8,311 bases of DNA, taken from contig JAGLNY010000129.1 of the NCBI GenBank assembly GCA_023139255.1, positions 1-8,311 of the forward strand, given 5' to 3'. This document shows positions 1 to 6,291 of the stretch, piece by piece. This DNA comes from Spirochaetales bacterium (GTDB lineage Bacteria; Spirochaetota; Spirochaetia; JABMQR01). Under the pieces are notes generated by a model that worked only from the letters and a program-made list of their open reading frames with translations, made no database searches and was not told the origin of the DNA. How positions within the stretch are numbered: position 1 is the stretch's first letter; the number at the start of each line of letters is the position of its first letter. Made by a program: the position numbers and the translations under genes.

Positions 1-530
1 TCTGTATTTGCCAGGTCATATTCCAATGAACTGATATCTTTGGCCTGCTCAAGCTGAAATTCTAAGTTCTCAACATCATATAAAACTGACAGATCATCAA
101 GTTCAGCAAGCAAATCCCCTGCATTTACTCTATCACCTTCATCAACATATATTTCAACGACAGTTCCGGCTGTCTTAAAGGATTGATCCCTGCTTTCTGC
201 AGGTTCCACACTACCGGAAATATCAACAATCTCAGTATAAGCCAGCTGTTGAACGATATACTCTTTAGTTCCACCACCTGCTGCTGTACTTCCACTCTCG
301 TTATTCCAGGTACTTATTGCAGTGTTTTCATTAAAAAACAGGAAATAGGTACCCGCACTAACAGCAATAACAACCAGGAATATCACCCAGCTTATAATTT
401 TTTTTCTTCGTTTAAGACGAAGCCGGTTTTTAGCCGCTGCGAGGCTTCTTTCTTCCGGAGTCGCAGCTTCCGCTGCTCCATTTCTTTTTTTCTTTAGTCC
501 TGCATGTTTTCCTGTTTTGCTTTTTTCCAT
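1..530 (-). CDS. HlyD/MacA-type periplasmic adaptor of an efflux or secretion pump, C-terminally cut by window edge
   Basis: Membrane-fusion (adaptor) subunit that would bridge an inner-membrane pump and an outer-membrane channel. 176 codons are visible. Residues 1-43 are a strongly basic, presumably cytoplasmic segment; residues 44-65 (IISWVIFLVVIAVSAGTYFL) form one membrane helix; a Gly-rich linker follows at 83-87. Residues about 116-145 form half of a biotinyl-lipoyl-like domain (AGTVVEIYVDEGDRVNAGDL), the hallmark of the family, and a Glu/Leu/Gln-rich coiled-coil hairpin starts near 150. The ATG at 530 is preceded by GGGG about 10 bases upstream. It lies 29 bases downstream of the TolC-like gene with no terminator between, so the two are probably co-transcribed. 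The long basic tail recalls type I secretion adaptors more than short-tailed RND or MacA adaptors, but the pump type cannot be decided because the next gene is outside the window. Family assignment is firm, substrate unknown. Confidence 0.88.
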   Translation of the reverse strand, partial: MEKSKTGKHAGLKKKRNGAAEAATPEERSLAAAKNRLRLKRRKKIISWVIFLVVIAVSAGTYFLFFNENTAISTWNNESGSTAAGGGTKEYIVQQLAYTEIVDISGSVEPAESRDQSFKTAGTVVEIYVDEGDRVNAGDLLAELDDLSVLYDVENLEFQLEQAKDISSLEYDLANT

Positions 531-559
531 CTTTACTATCCCCGCTTAATTTCAAATTA

Positions 560-2014
560 TTACAACTTTAGTATTTTTATATCCCGCTCTATTAGCATGC
601 CATCAATATTGAGCAGCATCCTGTTATATTCAACAACCTGAAGTTCGTGCTGAGCATCCTGAACATCACCTGCCGTACCGAAACTCTTCAAGTAGGCATA
701 ATCAGCATCCTCAAGCTTTAGCGTATTTTCATCATATTCCAGATCAAGTTCCGCTCTACTTATATTCCAACTACTAATGCGAAGCTGAAGAGACTGAATA
801 TCATTCATGTACTGTGCATATACGTAATTATAGCTCTCCCCGACTGCGGATACCTGACTCTCCAGAATGCTGAGACTCAGTACGTCAAACGCTTCCCGGT
901 TATCAGGCTGATCGGTCCATCTCCCGCTAATATAAACTGTGGGAGTAAGGCCGGTTGAATCAATAACCGTACTGACCCCGGCCTCAATAACCAGGTCGGA
1001 ATTGGATGCCGTGACTCCTGCCTGTAAAGTGTGATCGTACGTCCCGACAGGTTGATTCAATCCGGCTGTATAACTTCCGCTTATCAGATAGGTAAATGAT
1101 GAATCTCCAATCACACTGGATTCCCGGCTGGATAACTCATCAGCAAGTTTTTGGCTGGCTATCTCAACATCCAGTGCTGCTGCAAGAACTTTTGTATTCC
1201 CCAATTCCGGTGCAGTCAGAGAAATTTCAGGTTGAATCATATCCCCGGGTATGAGTGATTCATACTTCATCCCGGTAATTTCCTGAAAATCATCCCTTGC
1301 CGCCTCAAGGTTTGCCTGTGATATAATCAGACTGTTATTCATTCTGATTATTGAGTTGGTTTTCAGGTTCCAGGCTGTTGAGCCGCTCTTTACCGATCCG
1401 GTTTTCAGGTCATTCTCCAGATCCTGCTCTGCGTTAATAATATTGTTCTCTGTAACCAGGATGCTCTTTTCCAGGATCAGTATTTCCTTAACGCTCTGAA
1501 GTACGTTCTTCTCTATTGACAGAAGTCCGGAATAATAGGTCCTGTCAATATCCATCTGTGCAGCAGCTGCCTCGAGATCACCGAGGGTTGTATCCTCTTC
1601 CGGTTCATAGGTAACAATCTTTTTCTGCAGGGATATTTTCGGTGTACTTGAGACTTCCAAATCTGTTGCGTTTAGCGTCGTTGGAGCCGTTATGGAGACT
1701 GATGCTTCGTAATCATACAACGATATAGTAACTGAAGGATCAAGTGAAATAATTTGATCACTTGTCTGATTCGTACCATATGATAGTGATATGTCACCTG
1801 AGGAAAGGGCTATCTCGCTATCTTCCGGTTGGTCAAGTTCACTGCGCTCCAGCTGGAGTGTGCTCACTGTTCTCTGCAGATCATTCATCCTGCTGGAAAT
1901 GCTGTCTTTCAGGGCTGCCTCAATATATGACGAAAGATCAGCTGCGGGAAGCAGAACTGATCCGGCCAGGAGACAGATAATTAGTACTGTTGTCAGATAT
2001 TTCTTTTTTTTCAT
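560..2014 (-). CDS. TolC-like outer-membrane efflux channel protein
   Basis: Predicted 484-residue exported protein, close to the length of E. coli TolC (493). The start chosen is the ATG at 2014, which opens a standard signal peptide (KKKK, then a hydrophobic stretch, then LLPAA with likely cleavage before DLSSY). The open frame continues upstream to a TTG at 2092, but that would put a Cys- and aromatic-rich 26-residue segment before the signal peptide, so I reject it. The mature protein alternates long heptad-like helical stretches (about residues 165-260 and 370-484) with beta-strand-rich Ser/Thr segments, the pattern of TolC alpha-barrel and beta-barrel parts. The last third contains the family-like turn FGTAGDVQDAQHELQVVEYN, and a related segment (LKTGSVKSGSTAWNLKTN) lies in the first half, as expected from the internal duplication of TolC. 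It has no lipobox. The clear adaptor gene 29 bases downstream supports the call. Sequence identity to known TolC proteins looks low. No good Shine-Dalgarno site precedes the ATG. Confidence 0.75.
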   Translation of the reverse strand: MKKKKYLTTVLIICLLAGSVLLPAADLSSYIEAALKDSISSRMNDLQRTVSTLQLERSELDQPEDSEIALSSGDISLSYGTNQTSDQIISLDPSVTISLYDYEASVSITAPTTLNATDLEVSSTPKISLQKKIVTYEPEEDTTLGDLEAAAAQMDIDRTYYSGLLSIEKNVLQSVKEILILEKSILVTENNIINAEQDLENDLKTGSVKSGSTAWNLKTNSIIRMNNSLIISQANLEAARDDFQEITGMKYESLIPGDMIQPEISLTAPELGNTKVLAAALDVEIASQKLADELSSRESSVIGDSSFTYLISGSYTAGLNQPVGTYDHTLQAGVTASNSDLVIEAGVSTVIDSTGLTPTVYISGRWTDQPDNREAFDVLSLSILESQVSAVGESYNYVYAQYMNDIQSLQLRISSWNISRAELDLEYDENTLKLEDADYAYLKSFGTAGDVQDAQHELQVVEYNRMLLNIDGMLIERDIKILKL

Positions 2015-2103
2015 GGAAACAGGAAAGCAAAAATCATGCCAACAATTGATATTGCTGTATGCATAGCAGGATGAATTTTTACAGTGCAGCAAGGCTCTAA
2101 ATC

Positions 2104-2144
2104 GTGTGAAAAAACATGCTCAAATCAAAGAGGTGTGAAAAATG
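2104..2144. repeat. Direct repeat of GTGTGAAAAA upstream of the export operon
   Basis: GTGTGAAAAA occurs at 2104-2113 and again at 2133-2142, a centre-to-centre spacing of 29 bases, roughly three helical turns. It lies about 90-130 bases upstream of the chosen start of the TolC-like gene and downstream of the terminator of the HTH gene, which is where the operon promoter must be. A perfect 8-base palindrome (TGTGCACA, 2143-2150) touches the second copy. I could not place a convincing -35/-10 pair here. A regulator-binding site is an inference from position and repetition only. Confidence 0.4.
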
Positions 2145-2176
2145 TGCACAGTTAAAAAGCCCGCCGTACATACCAT

Positions 2177-2210
2177 AAAAAAACCGGTACCCTCATCAAG
2201 ATACCGGCTT
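2177..2210 (-). terminator. Rho-independent terminator of the HTH regulator gene
   Basis: Read on the minus strand, AAGCCGGTA pairs with TACCGGTTT (one G-T wobble) around a 12-base loop, with the last T residues continuing into a run of seven. It starts about 50 bases after the stop of the HTH gene and separates it from the TolC-like operon downstream. There is no T run on the other side, so it works in the minus direction only. Confidence 0.8.
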
Positions 2211-2258
2211 AGTGAAGCATGTTACTGCTTCCCAGACTTTTAGTCAGACACTGATCAA

Positions 2259-2558
2259 TTACGTCAAACGGATATAATCTTTTACCCGGTCAAGAATATA
2301 CAATACTTCTTCCTGACTTGATGGTTTTCTGTCTTCAGGATCAACGAAAAACTCAAATGGTTTTACCTCGAGAACCTGGGAAAACTTCTCCAAAGTTTTA
2401 ACCGAAGGAAAGCTGCGCCCTACTTCGATTTCCCCAACAAATCCGGCCGAAATGGTACACCGCTCTGCCAGTTTTGCCTGTGACAGTCCTTTTGACTTTC
2501 TGAATCGTTTCAGATTACTGATAAAAATCTTTTGTAATTCTGGAACATATTTACTCAT
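2259..2558 (-). CDS. Cro/C1 (XRE)-family helix-turn-helix transcriptional regulator
   Basis: A 99-residue DNA-binding protein that is little more than one HTH_3 domain. Residues about 12-71 hold the five-helix fold: LKRFRKSKGLSQAKLAERCT gives helix 1 and the SQ at the start of helix 2, ISAGFVGEIEVGRSFPSVKT the recognition helix and following turn, and LEKFSQVLEVKPFEFF the last helices. Residues 72-99 form a short charged tail with a helix that could help dimerise. There is no ligand or peptidase domain, so it would act as a simple dimeric repressor or activator. It is followed by its own terminator and is divergent from hslO across a region rich in palindromes, which are its most obvious candidate targets, along with its own promoter. 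No Shine-Dalgarno site is visible before the ATG at 2558; a -10-like element ends only six bases upstream, so a leaderless transcript is possible. Confidence 0.88.
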   Translation of the reverse strand: MSKYVPELQKIFISNLKRFRKSKGLSQAKLAERCTISAGFVGEIEVGRSFPSVKTLEKFSQVLEVKPFEFFVDPEDRKPSSQEEVLYILDRVKDYIRLT

Positions 2559-2564
2559 ATTTAT

Positions 2565-2570
2565 ACTATA
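2565..2570 (-). promoter_or_regulatory. Possible -10 element of the HTH gene, almost abutting its start codon
   Basis: TATAGT on the minus strand ends six bases before the A of the ATG at 2558, so transcription would start at about the first base of the gene. No match to TTGACA lies at the usual distance upstream (the 17-base spacing gives TACACT), so this is a weak call based on one hexamer in an A/T-rich stretch. Confidence 0.3.
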
Positions 2571-2720
2571 TAACTTTTTTTCTAAAAAGTGTATAGGTTA
2601 TGCCCAAGTTTTTCAGTTATTTCACTCTCCCTTATAGATTGTATTAAGTATCAAATAGTAAAAGACATCTCCTTATTTAGTTAGTTATTATGAGTTTGCC
2701 AGCATTCCACAGAGTACATG

Positions 2721-2748
2721 AGACAAAGTTCTTAAAAGAACTTTGTCT
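2721..2748. repeat. 28-base near-perfect palindrome
   Basis: AGACAAAGTTCTT at 2721-2733 and its exact reverse complement AAGAACTTTGTCT at 2736-2748 are separated by only two A residues, giving a 13-base-pair dyad. Its right arm is also the start of the first 41-base repeat unit, so the palindrome and the tandem array overlap. It fits a binding site for a dimeric protein. As RNA it would form a hairpin, followed by only four T residues, too few for a convincing terminator. Confidence 0.85.
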
Positions 2749-2827
2749 TTTGAAGTTTGTTTTACAAACTTCTCCTAAGAAAATTGTCTTTTGAAGTTTG
2801 TTTTACAAACTTCTTTTAAGAAAATTG
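2736..2827. repeat. Two 41-base tandem repeats, each with a 9+9 inverted repeat, plus a partial third copy
   Basis: Unit 1 spans 2736-2776, unit 2 spans 2777-2817, and the first ten bases of a third unit (AAGAAAATTG) span 2818-2827. The two full units differ at four positions: CT versus AA near the start and CC versus TT near the end. Each contains GAAGTTTGT, three T residues, then ACAAACTTC, a perfect 9-base-pair dyad. The 41-base period is close to four turns of DNA, so both dyads face the same side of the helix. The partial unit leads straight into the likely -10 element of hslO. Upstream, ACAAAGTTCTT (2723-2733) resembles the end of a unit (ACAAACTTCTT), suggesting an older, decayed copy. 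Confidence 0.9.
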
Positions 2828-2834
2828 CTATACT
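2826..2834 (+). promoter_or_regulatory. Probable extended -10 promoter element for hslO-rlmKL
   Basis: TGC followed by TATACT matches an extended -10 element (TGn, then 5 of 6 matches to TATAAT). No -35 match lies 16-18 bases upstream, where repeat unit 2 sits, and extended -10 promoters often lack one. Transcription would begin near 2841, leaving a leader of about 70 bases before the hslO ATG at 2912. Confidence 0.5.
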
Positions 2835-2899
2835 TAAAAATCGTATGGCAGTAGTTGCTATTGCTTTCCATTTTGTGGTATCAAAGAATGAAACTAATT

Positions 2900-2907
2900 G
2901 GGACGGA
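2900..2907 (+). promoter_or_regulatory. Shine-Dalgarno-like site that decides the hslO start
   Basis: GGGACGGA ends four bases before the ATG at 2912. The two upstream in-frame ATGs (2855 and 2888) have no purine-rich site at the right distance, so 2912 is preferred. Confidence 0.6.
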
Positions 2908-2911
2908 TACT

Positions 2912-3829
2912 ATGATACAGAAAACACTATCAGATGATGTTGAGACATATCTGAACTCTTTACAGCAGGACAGGATTGATACTTTTCTTCTGCAGCACGG
3001 AACCATTCGCGGAGCCCTGCTCCATGGAACCAGGATGGTACATGCAATTCAAGCTAATCATAATACCGGCATTCTTGAGACATATATTCTCGGTCATGCC
3101 TATATTGCCGTCGGGTTACTGACATCCATGCTGAAAGGAAATGATAAGATCGGCCTTTCAATTGAATGTGCAGGGCCTGCAAAAGGGCTTGATGTAGAAG
3201 CATCGGCTCGCGGTGATGTCAGGGGTTATTTGAGACAAAATCCTATACCCATTGATAAGCCGCTGGAAAGTTTTAATATATCTCCCTTTTTTGGACCTGG
3301 GTTCCTTACCATTACCAGGACTCTGGAAGGAGCCCGACAACCGGTTACCGGTCAAACAATGATGAGGCACGGCAGCATTGCAAAAGATCTTGCTAGTCAC
3401 TTCCTTGAGTCAGAGCAAACCCCCACACTTTTTTTCCTAAGCATCCAGTTTAGCAAAGAAGGAAGCATTACAGGAGCAGGCGGGCTTTTCCTCCAGGTTA
3501 TACCAGGTGCTGACGATCAAATTCTCAACCAGATAGAGACCGCTGCCTGTTCAATGCCTTCGATTGGACAGTGGTTTGCTGATTCAGGAAGTTCACATGA
3601 TCTTATTAAGGGAGTATTTACAGACTTTTTACCTAAAATTATCGGAACCAGGGATATTGATTTTTTCTGCCCTTGTGAGAGATCACGCTTTCTTGATTTT
3701 ATTTCCTCACTAATCGGAGAGACCAGAAAATCAATTCAGGAAGAGGGTCCTTTCCCTCTGCAGATAACCTGTCACAACTGTGGAACCACGTATTCTTTCA
3801 GTAAAAAGGAAATCCATTCGGTTTTTTAA
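2912..3829 (+). CDS. hslO: Redox-regulated molecular chaperone Hsp33
   Basis: Cytosolic holdase chaperone that is switched on when oxidation releases zinc and forms disulfides in its C-terminal domain, then protects unfolding proteins during oxidative and heat stress. From the ATG at 2912 it is 305 residues, near the usual 290. The N-terminal core (about 1-235) shows family features, including the RGALLHGTRMV segment, the GHAYIAVGLLTSMLKG helix, the IECAGPAKGLDVEASARGDV stretch and GPGFLTITR. The four zinc-binding cysteines of the redox switch are intact: C253 and C255 (FFCPCERSR) and C287 and C290 (ITCHNCGTTYSF). The N-terminus is diverged from the E. coli protein. Upstream in-frame ATGs at 2855 and 2888 would add 19 or 8 residues but lack ribosome-binding sites. 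It is probably co-transcribed with rlmKL, 44 bases downstream. The upstream region carries palindromic repeats that may regulate it. Confidence 0.93.
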   Translation: MIQKTLSDDVETYLNSLQQDRIDTFLLQHGTIRGALLHGTRMVHAIQANHNTGILETYILGHAYIAVGLLTSMLKGNDKIGLSIECAGPAKGLDVEASARGDVRGYLRQNPIPIDKPLESFNISPFFGPGFLTITRTLEGARQPVTGQTMMRHGSIAKDLASHFLESEQTPTLFFLSIQFSKEGSITGAGGLFLQVIPGADDQILNQIETAACSMPSIGQWFADSGSSHDLIKGVFTDFLPKIIGTRDIDFFCPCERSRFLDFISSLIGETRKSIQEEGPFPLQITCHNCGTTYSFSKKEIHSVF

Positions 3830-3873
3830 GATATTGCCTGTCGATAGTTCGGCATGGCTCAGGAGATTAATAC

Positions 3874-6192
3874 ATGACTTTTTTTGCTTCTACAGCTGCC
3901 AATCATAATGATCTGGCTGCTGATGAGGCCCTGCGGGCTGGTGCTGAGGAAAAATCTATCAGAATCGTTCCCGGCGGGGTTGAATTCAGTGGAAATCTGG
4001 AAACAGGATACCGATTCTGTCTCTGGTCACGTACTGCTTCACGTTTGTTACTGCTTCTCGGCACTGGTGATAATATTGAGACCGGGGATCAGCTTCATCA
4101 TAGAGCCATGCAGGTACCATGGTTTGAACATCTTTCGCTAAAAAACAGTTTTGCTGTTCATGCAACTGTGCGGAAAAGCCGATGGTTAAAAAATTCCCAG
4201 TTCGGTGCGCTTAAAGTAAAAGATGCAATCGCCGACCAATTTCGGGAAATATATGATACACGTCCATCAGTCGATACAGAGAACCCTGATATAATATTTC
4301 ATCTTCATATGGATGGTATACATGGTTATTTCTACCTTGATCTTACTGGGAGAAGCCTGCACAAACGTGGATACAGGCGTAGTGATTCATCTGTATCCTT
4401 AAAAGAACATTTAGCGGCAGCACTCCTTCTCCGGGCTGGGTGGCCTGAAAAGGCAGCCGGCATGAAACCACTGATAGACCCGTTCTGCGGAACAGGGACT
4501 ATACCAATTGAGGCAGCACTTATGGCCTCTGATACTGCCCCGGGTCTTCTTCAGCCGGATAGTTTTGCGTTTCTCTCCTGGAAAGGACACGATGCAGAGT
4601 TGTGGAAATCTCTCCTGACAGAAGCTGAGGAGCGCAGAGAAAAGGGAATGTCTCTCATTCCTAAAATCTCCGGGTGGGATATCAGTTCCCAGGAAATACA
4701 AGCTGCTGAATCACACGCAAAGAATGCCGGTTTGGAATCTTATATCTCCTTCACAGTACAGGATGCATCAAATCCATACGCTGATACTATCCCAATAGAT
4801 GGTCCCGGCGTTATTGTCAGTGACCCGCCTTATGGTATAAGGATGGGAATCGAAGCAGACCTCCGGGTTCTCTATAAGAATTTCGGAAATGCGATAGCAA
4901 ACAATTTTCCAGGATGGCAGGTTAGCCTGTTGGCAGGTGAACCGGAACTCTTACGCGAAATTAAACTCCGGCCGGATAGTACAAATATCCTCTACAATGG
5001 TGCTATAAAATGTACTGTTGCTCATTATACAATTTTCGACAGGGAAACCCGTAATCGGTTAACAGAGAAAGCTGAAGCTAAGCAACGCGAAAGAGAGGAG
5101 GCAGAGCTCTCCCCCGGTGCCGAGATGTTTGCAAACCGGCTGAAAAAAAACAAACGTATGCTAAAGGCCTTTTTAAAGCGATCAAAGGCCACTTCTTATC
5201 GCCTCTATGATGCTGATATGCCGGAATATTCTGCCGCAATTGATATATATGAGGATAAATGGGTACATCTCCAGGAGTATGCCCCTCCCGCGGAGATTGA
5301 ACTGGAGACTGCTGAAACCCGCTTGCTGGAAATGATTGATGGGGTAAATCGAGTCACCGGAATTCCCTACGATTATATTTTCGTTAAACAACGCAAACGA
5401 CAGAGAGGTAAAAGTCAGTACAACCGTCGAACTTCCCGGGGACAGACCTATATAATGAAGGAGCAGGGACTCAAATTTTTTGTAAACTTCACTGATTATA
5501 TAGACACAGGTATTTTCCTTGATCATAGACCAGCACGCCAAAAGATCCGGGAGTTAAGTAATAACAAGCGTTTTCTCAATCTTTTCGGTTATACAGGAAC
5601 TGCAACTGTCTACGCGGCTGCAGGCGGTGCCTTGAGCACCGTTACTGTCGACACCTCAAAAACCTACCTTGCATGGGCAGAAAAAAATCTGGAATTGAAT
5701 GGATTTACCGGTATGGGGCACCAATTTTATATATCCGACTGTATGGAGTGGCTCCATACCCAGTCACGTACCTTTGATCTGATATTCATGGACCCGCCGA
5801 CTTATTCAAACTCTAAAAGCAGGACAGATGACTTTGATATTCAAAGGGATCATAGAAAACTTATAGTATCTGCCATGAGGCACCTGGAAAAGGATGGAAT
5901 ACTTGTTTTTTCCAATAACTTTAGAAAGTTTGAAATGGATGAATATATCATGGAAAAATATCTTGTTGAGGAGATTACGCACGATACCATTCCTGATGAC
6001 TTTTTACGTACCAAGCATATTCATCGGTGCTGGATTATTCAATACAGGGGAAAAAACATCACCCCGCGAAAGGTTCTCATTAAGAAATCAACAGGCCAGA
6101 CAAAACCTGGGATTCCCAGAAAAAAACCTAGGGTAATAAAGGTTAGCGATGCCAATTCTGATACCGTAGATGGTTTAAAACTGGATTATTAG
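3874..6192 (+). CDS. rlmKL: Bifunctional 23S rRNA methyltransferase RlmKL (m2G2445 and m7G2069)
   Basis: Two-enzyme fusion that methylates 23S rRNA during 50S assembly; in E. coli the N-terminal half makes m2G2445 and the C-terminal half m7G2069, both from S-adenosylmethionine. The start ATG is set by AGGAG eight bases upstream. Domains: FASTA start and THUMP RNA-binding region (about 45-155), RlmL methyltransferase (about 155-390) with SAM motif DPFCGTGT at 202-209 and catalytic SDPPYG at 316-321, charged linker (about 390-415), RlmK half (about 415-726) with RLYDADMPEY, basic KQRKRQRGKSQYNRR, LDHRPAR, SAM motif NLFGYTGT at 569-576 and active-site DPPTYSNSK at 640-648. Both sets of motifs are intact. 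At 772 residues it is longer than E. coli RlmKL (702), largely because of a 46-residue Lys/Arg-rich tail after the usual end (CWIIQY). It follows hslO by 44 bases and ends before a shared terminator. Confidence 0.96.
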   Translation: MTFFASTAANHNDLAADEALRAGAEEKSIRIVPGGVEFSGNLETGYRFCLWSRTASRLLLLLGTGDNIETGDQLHHRAMQVPWFEHLSLKNSFAVHATVRKSRWLKNSQFGALKVKDAIADQFREIYDTRPSVDTENPDIIFHLHMDGIHGYFYLDLTGRSLHKRGYRRSDSSVSLKEHLAAALLLRAGWPEKAAGMKPLIDPFCGTGTIPIEAALMASDTAPGLLQPDSFAFLSWKGHDAELWKSLLTEAEERREKGMSLIPKISGWDISSQEIQAAESHAKNAGLESYISFTVQDASNPYADTIPIDGPGVIVSDPPYGIRMGIEADLRVLYKNFGNAIANNFPGWQVSLLAGEPELLREIKLRPDSTNILYNGAIKCTVAHYTIFDRETRNRLTEKAEAKQREREEAELSPGAEMFANRLKKNKRMLKAFLKRSKATSYRLYDADMPEYSAAIDIYEDKWVHLQEYAPPAEIELETAETRLLEMIDGVNRVTGIPYDYIFVKQRKRQRGKSQYNRRTSRGQTYIMKEQGLKFFVNFTDYIDTGIFLDHRPARQKIRELSNNKRFLNLFGYTGTATVYAAAGGALSTVTVDTSKTYLAWAEKNLELNGFTGMGHQFYISDCMEWLHTQSRTFDLIFMDPPTYSNSKSRTDDFDIQRDHRKLIVSAMRHLEKDGILVFSNNFRKFEMDEYIMEKYLVEEITHDTIPDDFLRTKHIHRCWIIQYRGKNITPRKVLIKKSTGQTKPGIPRKKPRVIKVSDANSDTVDGLKLDY

Positions 6193-6235
6193 AAGCCTCT
6201 CATCTTAACGGCGCGTCCAGTCGGGCGTCTCTCCC

Positions 6236-6269
6236 AAAAAAAAGCTGACCCCGAAGGATCAGCTTTTTT
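6236..6269. terminator. Bidirectional terminator between convergent genes
   Basis: AGCTGA/TCAGCT stem flanked by a run of eight A residues on the left and six T residues on the right, so it gives a T tract in both directions. On the minus strand the stem extends through a wobble pair and CC/GG to close a TTCG tetraloop, an exceptionally stable hairpin. On the plus strand one inner pair is a C-A mismatch. It therefore serves rlmKL on the left and, more strongly, the outer-membrane protein gene on the right. Confidence 0.9.
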
Positions 6270-6291
6270 ATTAGTAAAATAATTATGTACT

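Larger units (their letters stand above)
2559..2911. other. 353-base divergent intergenic region between the HTH gene and hslO
   Basis: No protein-coding or tRNA-like sequence is supported on either strand. The left part (2559-2720) is A/T-rich and carries the upstream sequence of the HTH gene. The middle (2721-2827) is the palindromic repeat array described separately. The right part (2828-2911) holds a probable extended -10 element and the untranslated leader of hslO. I found no CIRCE-type heat-shock operator (TTAGCACTC half sites). Confidence 0.7.

Noticed and set aside
183..497. 104-codon plus-strand open frame
   Set aside because: Antisense to the adaptor gene, whose membrane helix and lipoyl-like motif are clear; the plus-strand product is Ser/Cys/Phe-rich noise.
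2015..2092. N-terminal extension of the TolC-like protein from the TTG at 2092
   Set aside because: It would bury the signal peptide behind 26 residues rich in Cys and aromatics, and has no ribosome-binding site.
2143..2150. CRP-type binding site (TGTGA...TCACA) around the TGTGCACA palindrome
   Set aside because: Only one half site matches at the right spacing; nothing else in the window supports a CRP-type regulator.
2721..2827. CRISPR array
   Set aside because: Units are back to back with no unique spacers, only about two and a half copies exist, and no cas gene is present.
2721..2827. RNA thermometer or attenuator in the hslO mRNA leader
   Set aside because: The best promoter element lies after the repeats, so they are probably not transcribed with hslO; the stems are A/T-rich with only four T residues after them. 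It would need reconsidering if a start upstream of 2721 were mapped.
2855..2911. Longer hslO product from ATG 2855 or 2888
   Set aside because: No ribosome-binding site at either, and the extra residues (MLLLSILWYQRM...) do not resemble the Hsp33 N-terminus; 2912 has GGGACGGA at proper distance.
5182..5541. 119-codon minus-strand open frame inside rlmKL
   Set aside because: Overlaps the highly conserved start of the RlmK half; its translation has no domain-like features and no ribosome-binding context was found.
6204..6230. Locally G/C-rich stretch after rlmKL, considered as an RNA gene or repeat
   Set aside because: Only a short GCGTC repetition, no stable fold or known RNA pattern visible, and it lies before the terminator as plain 3' untranslated sequence.
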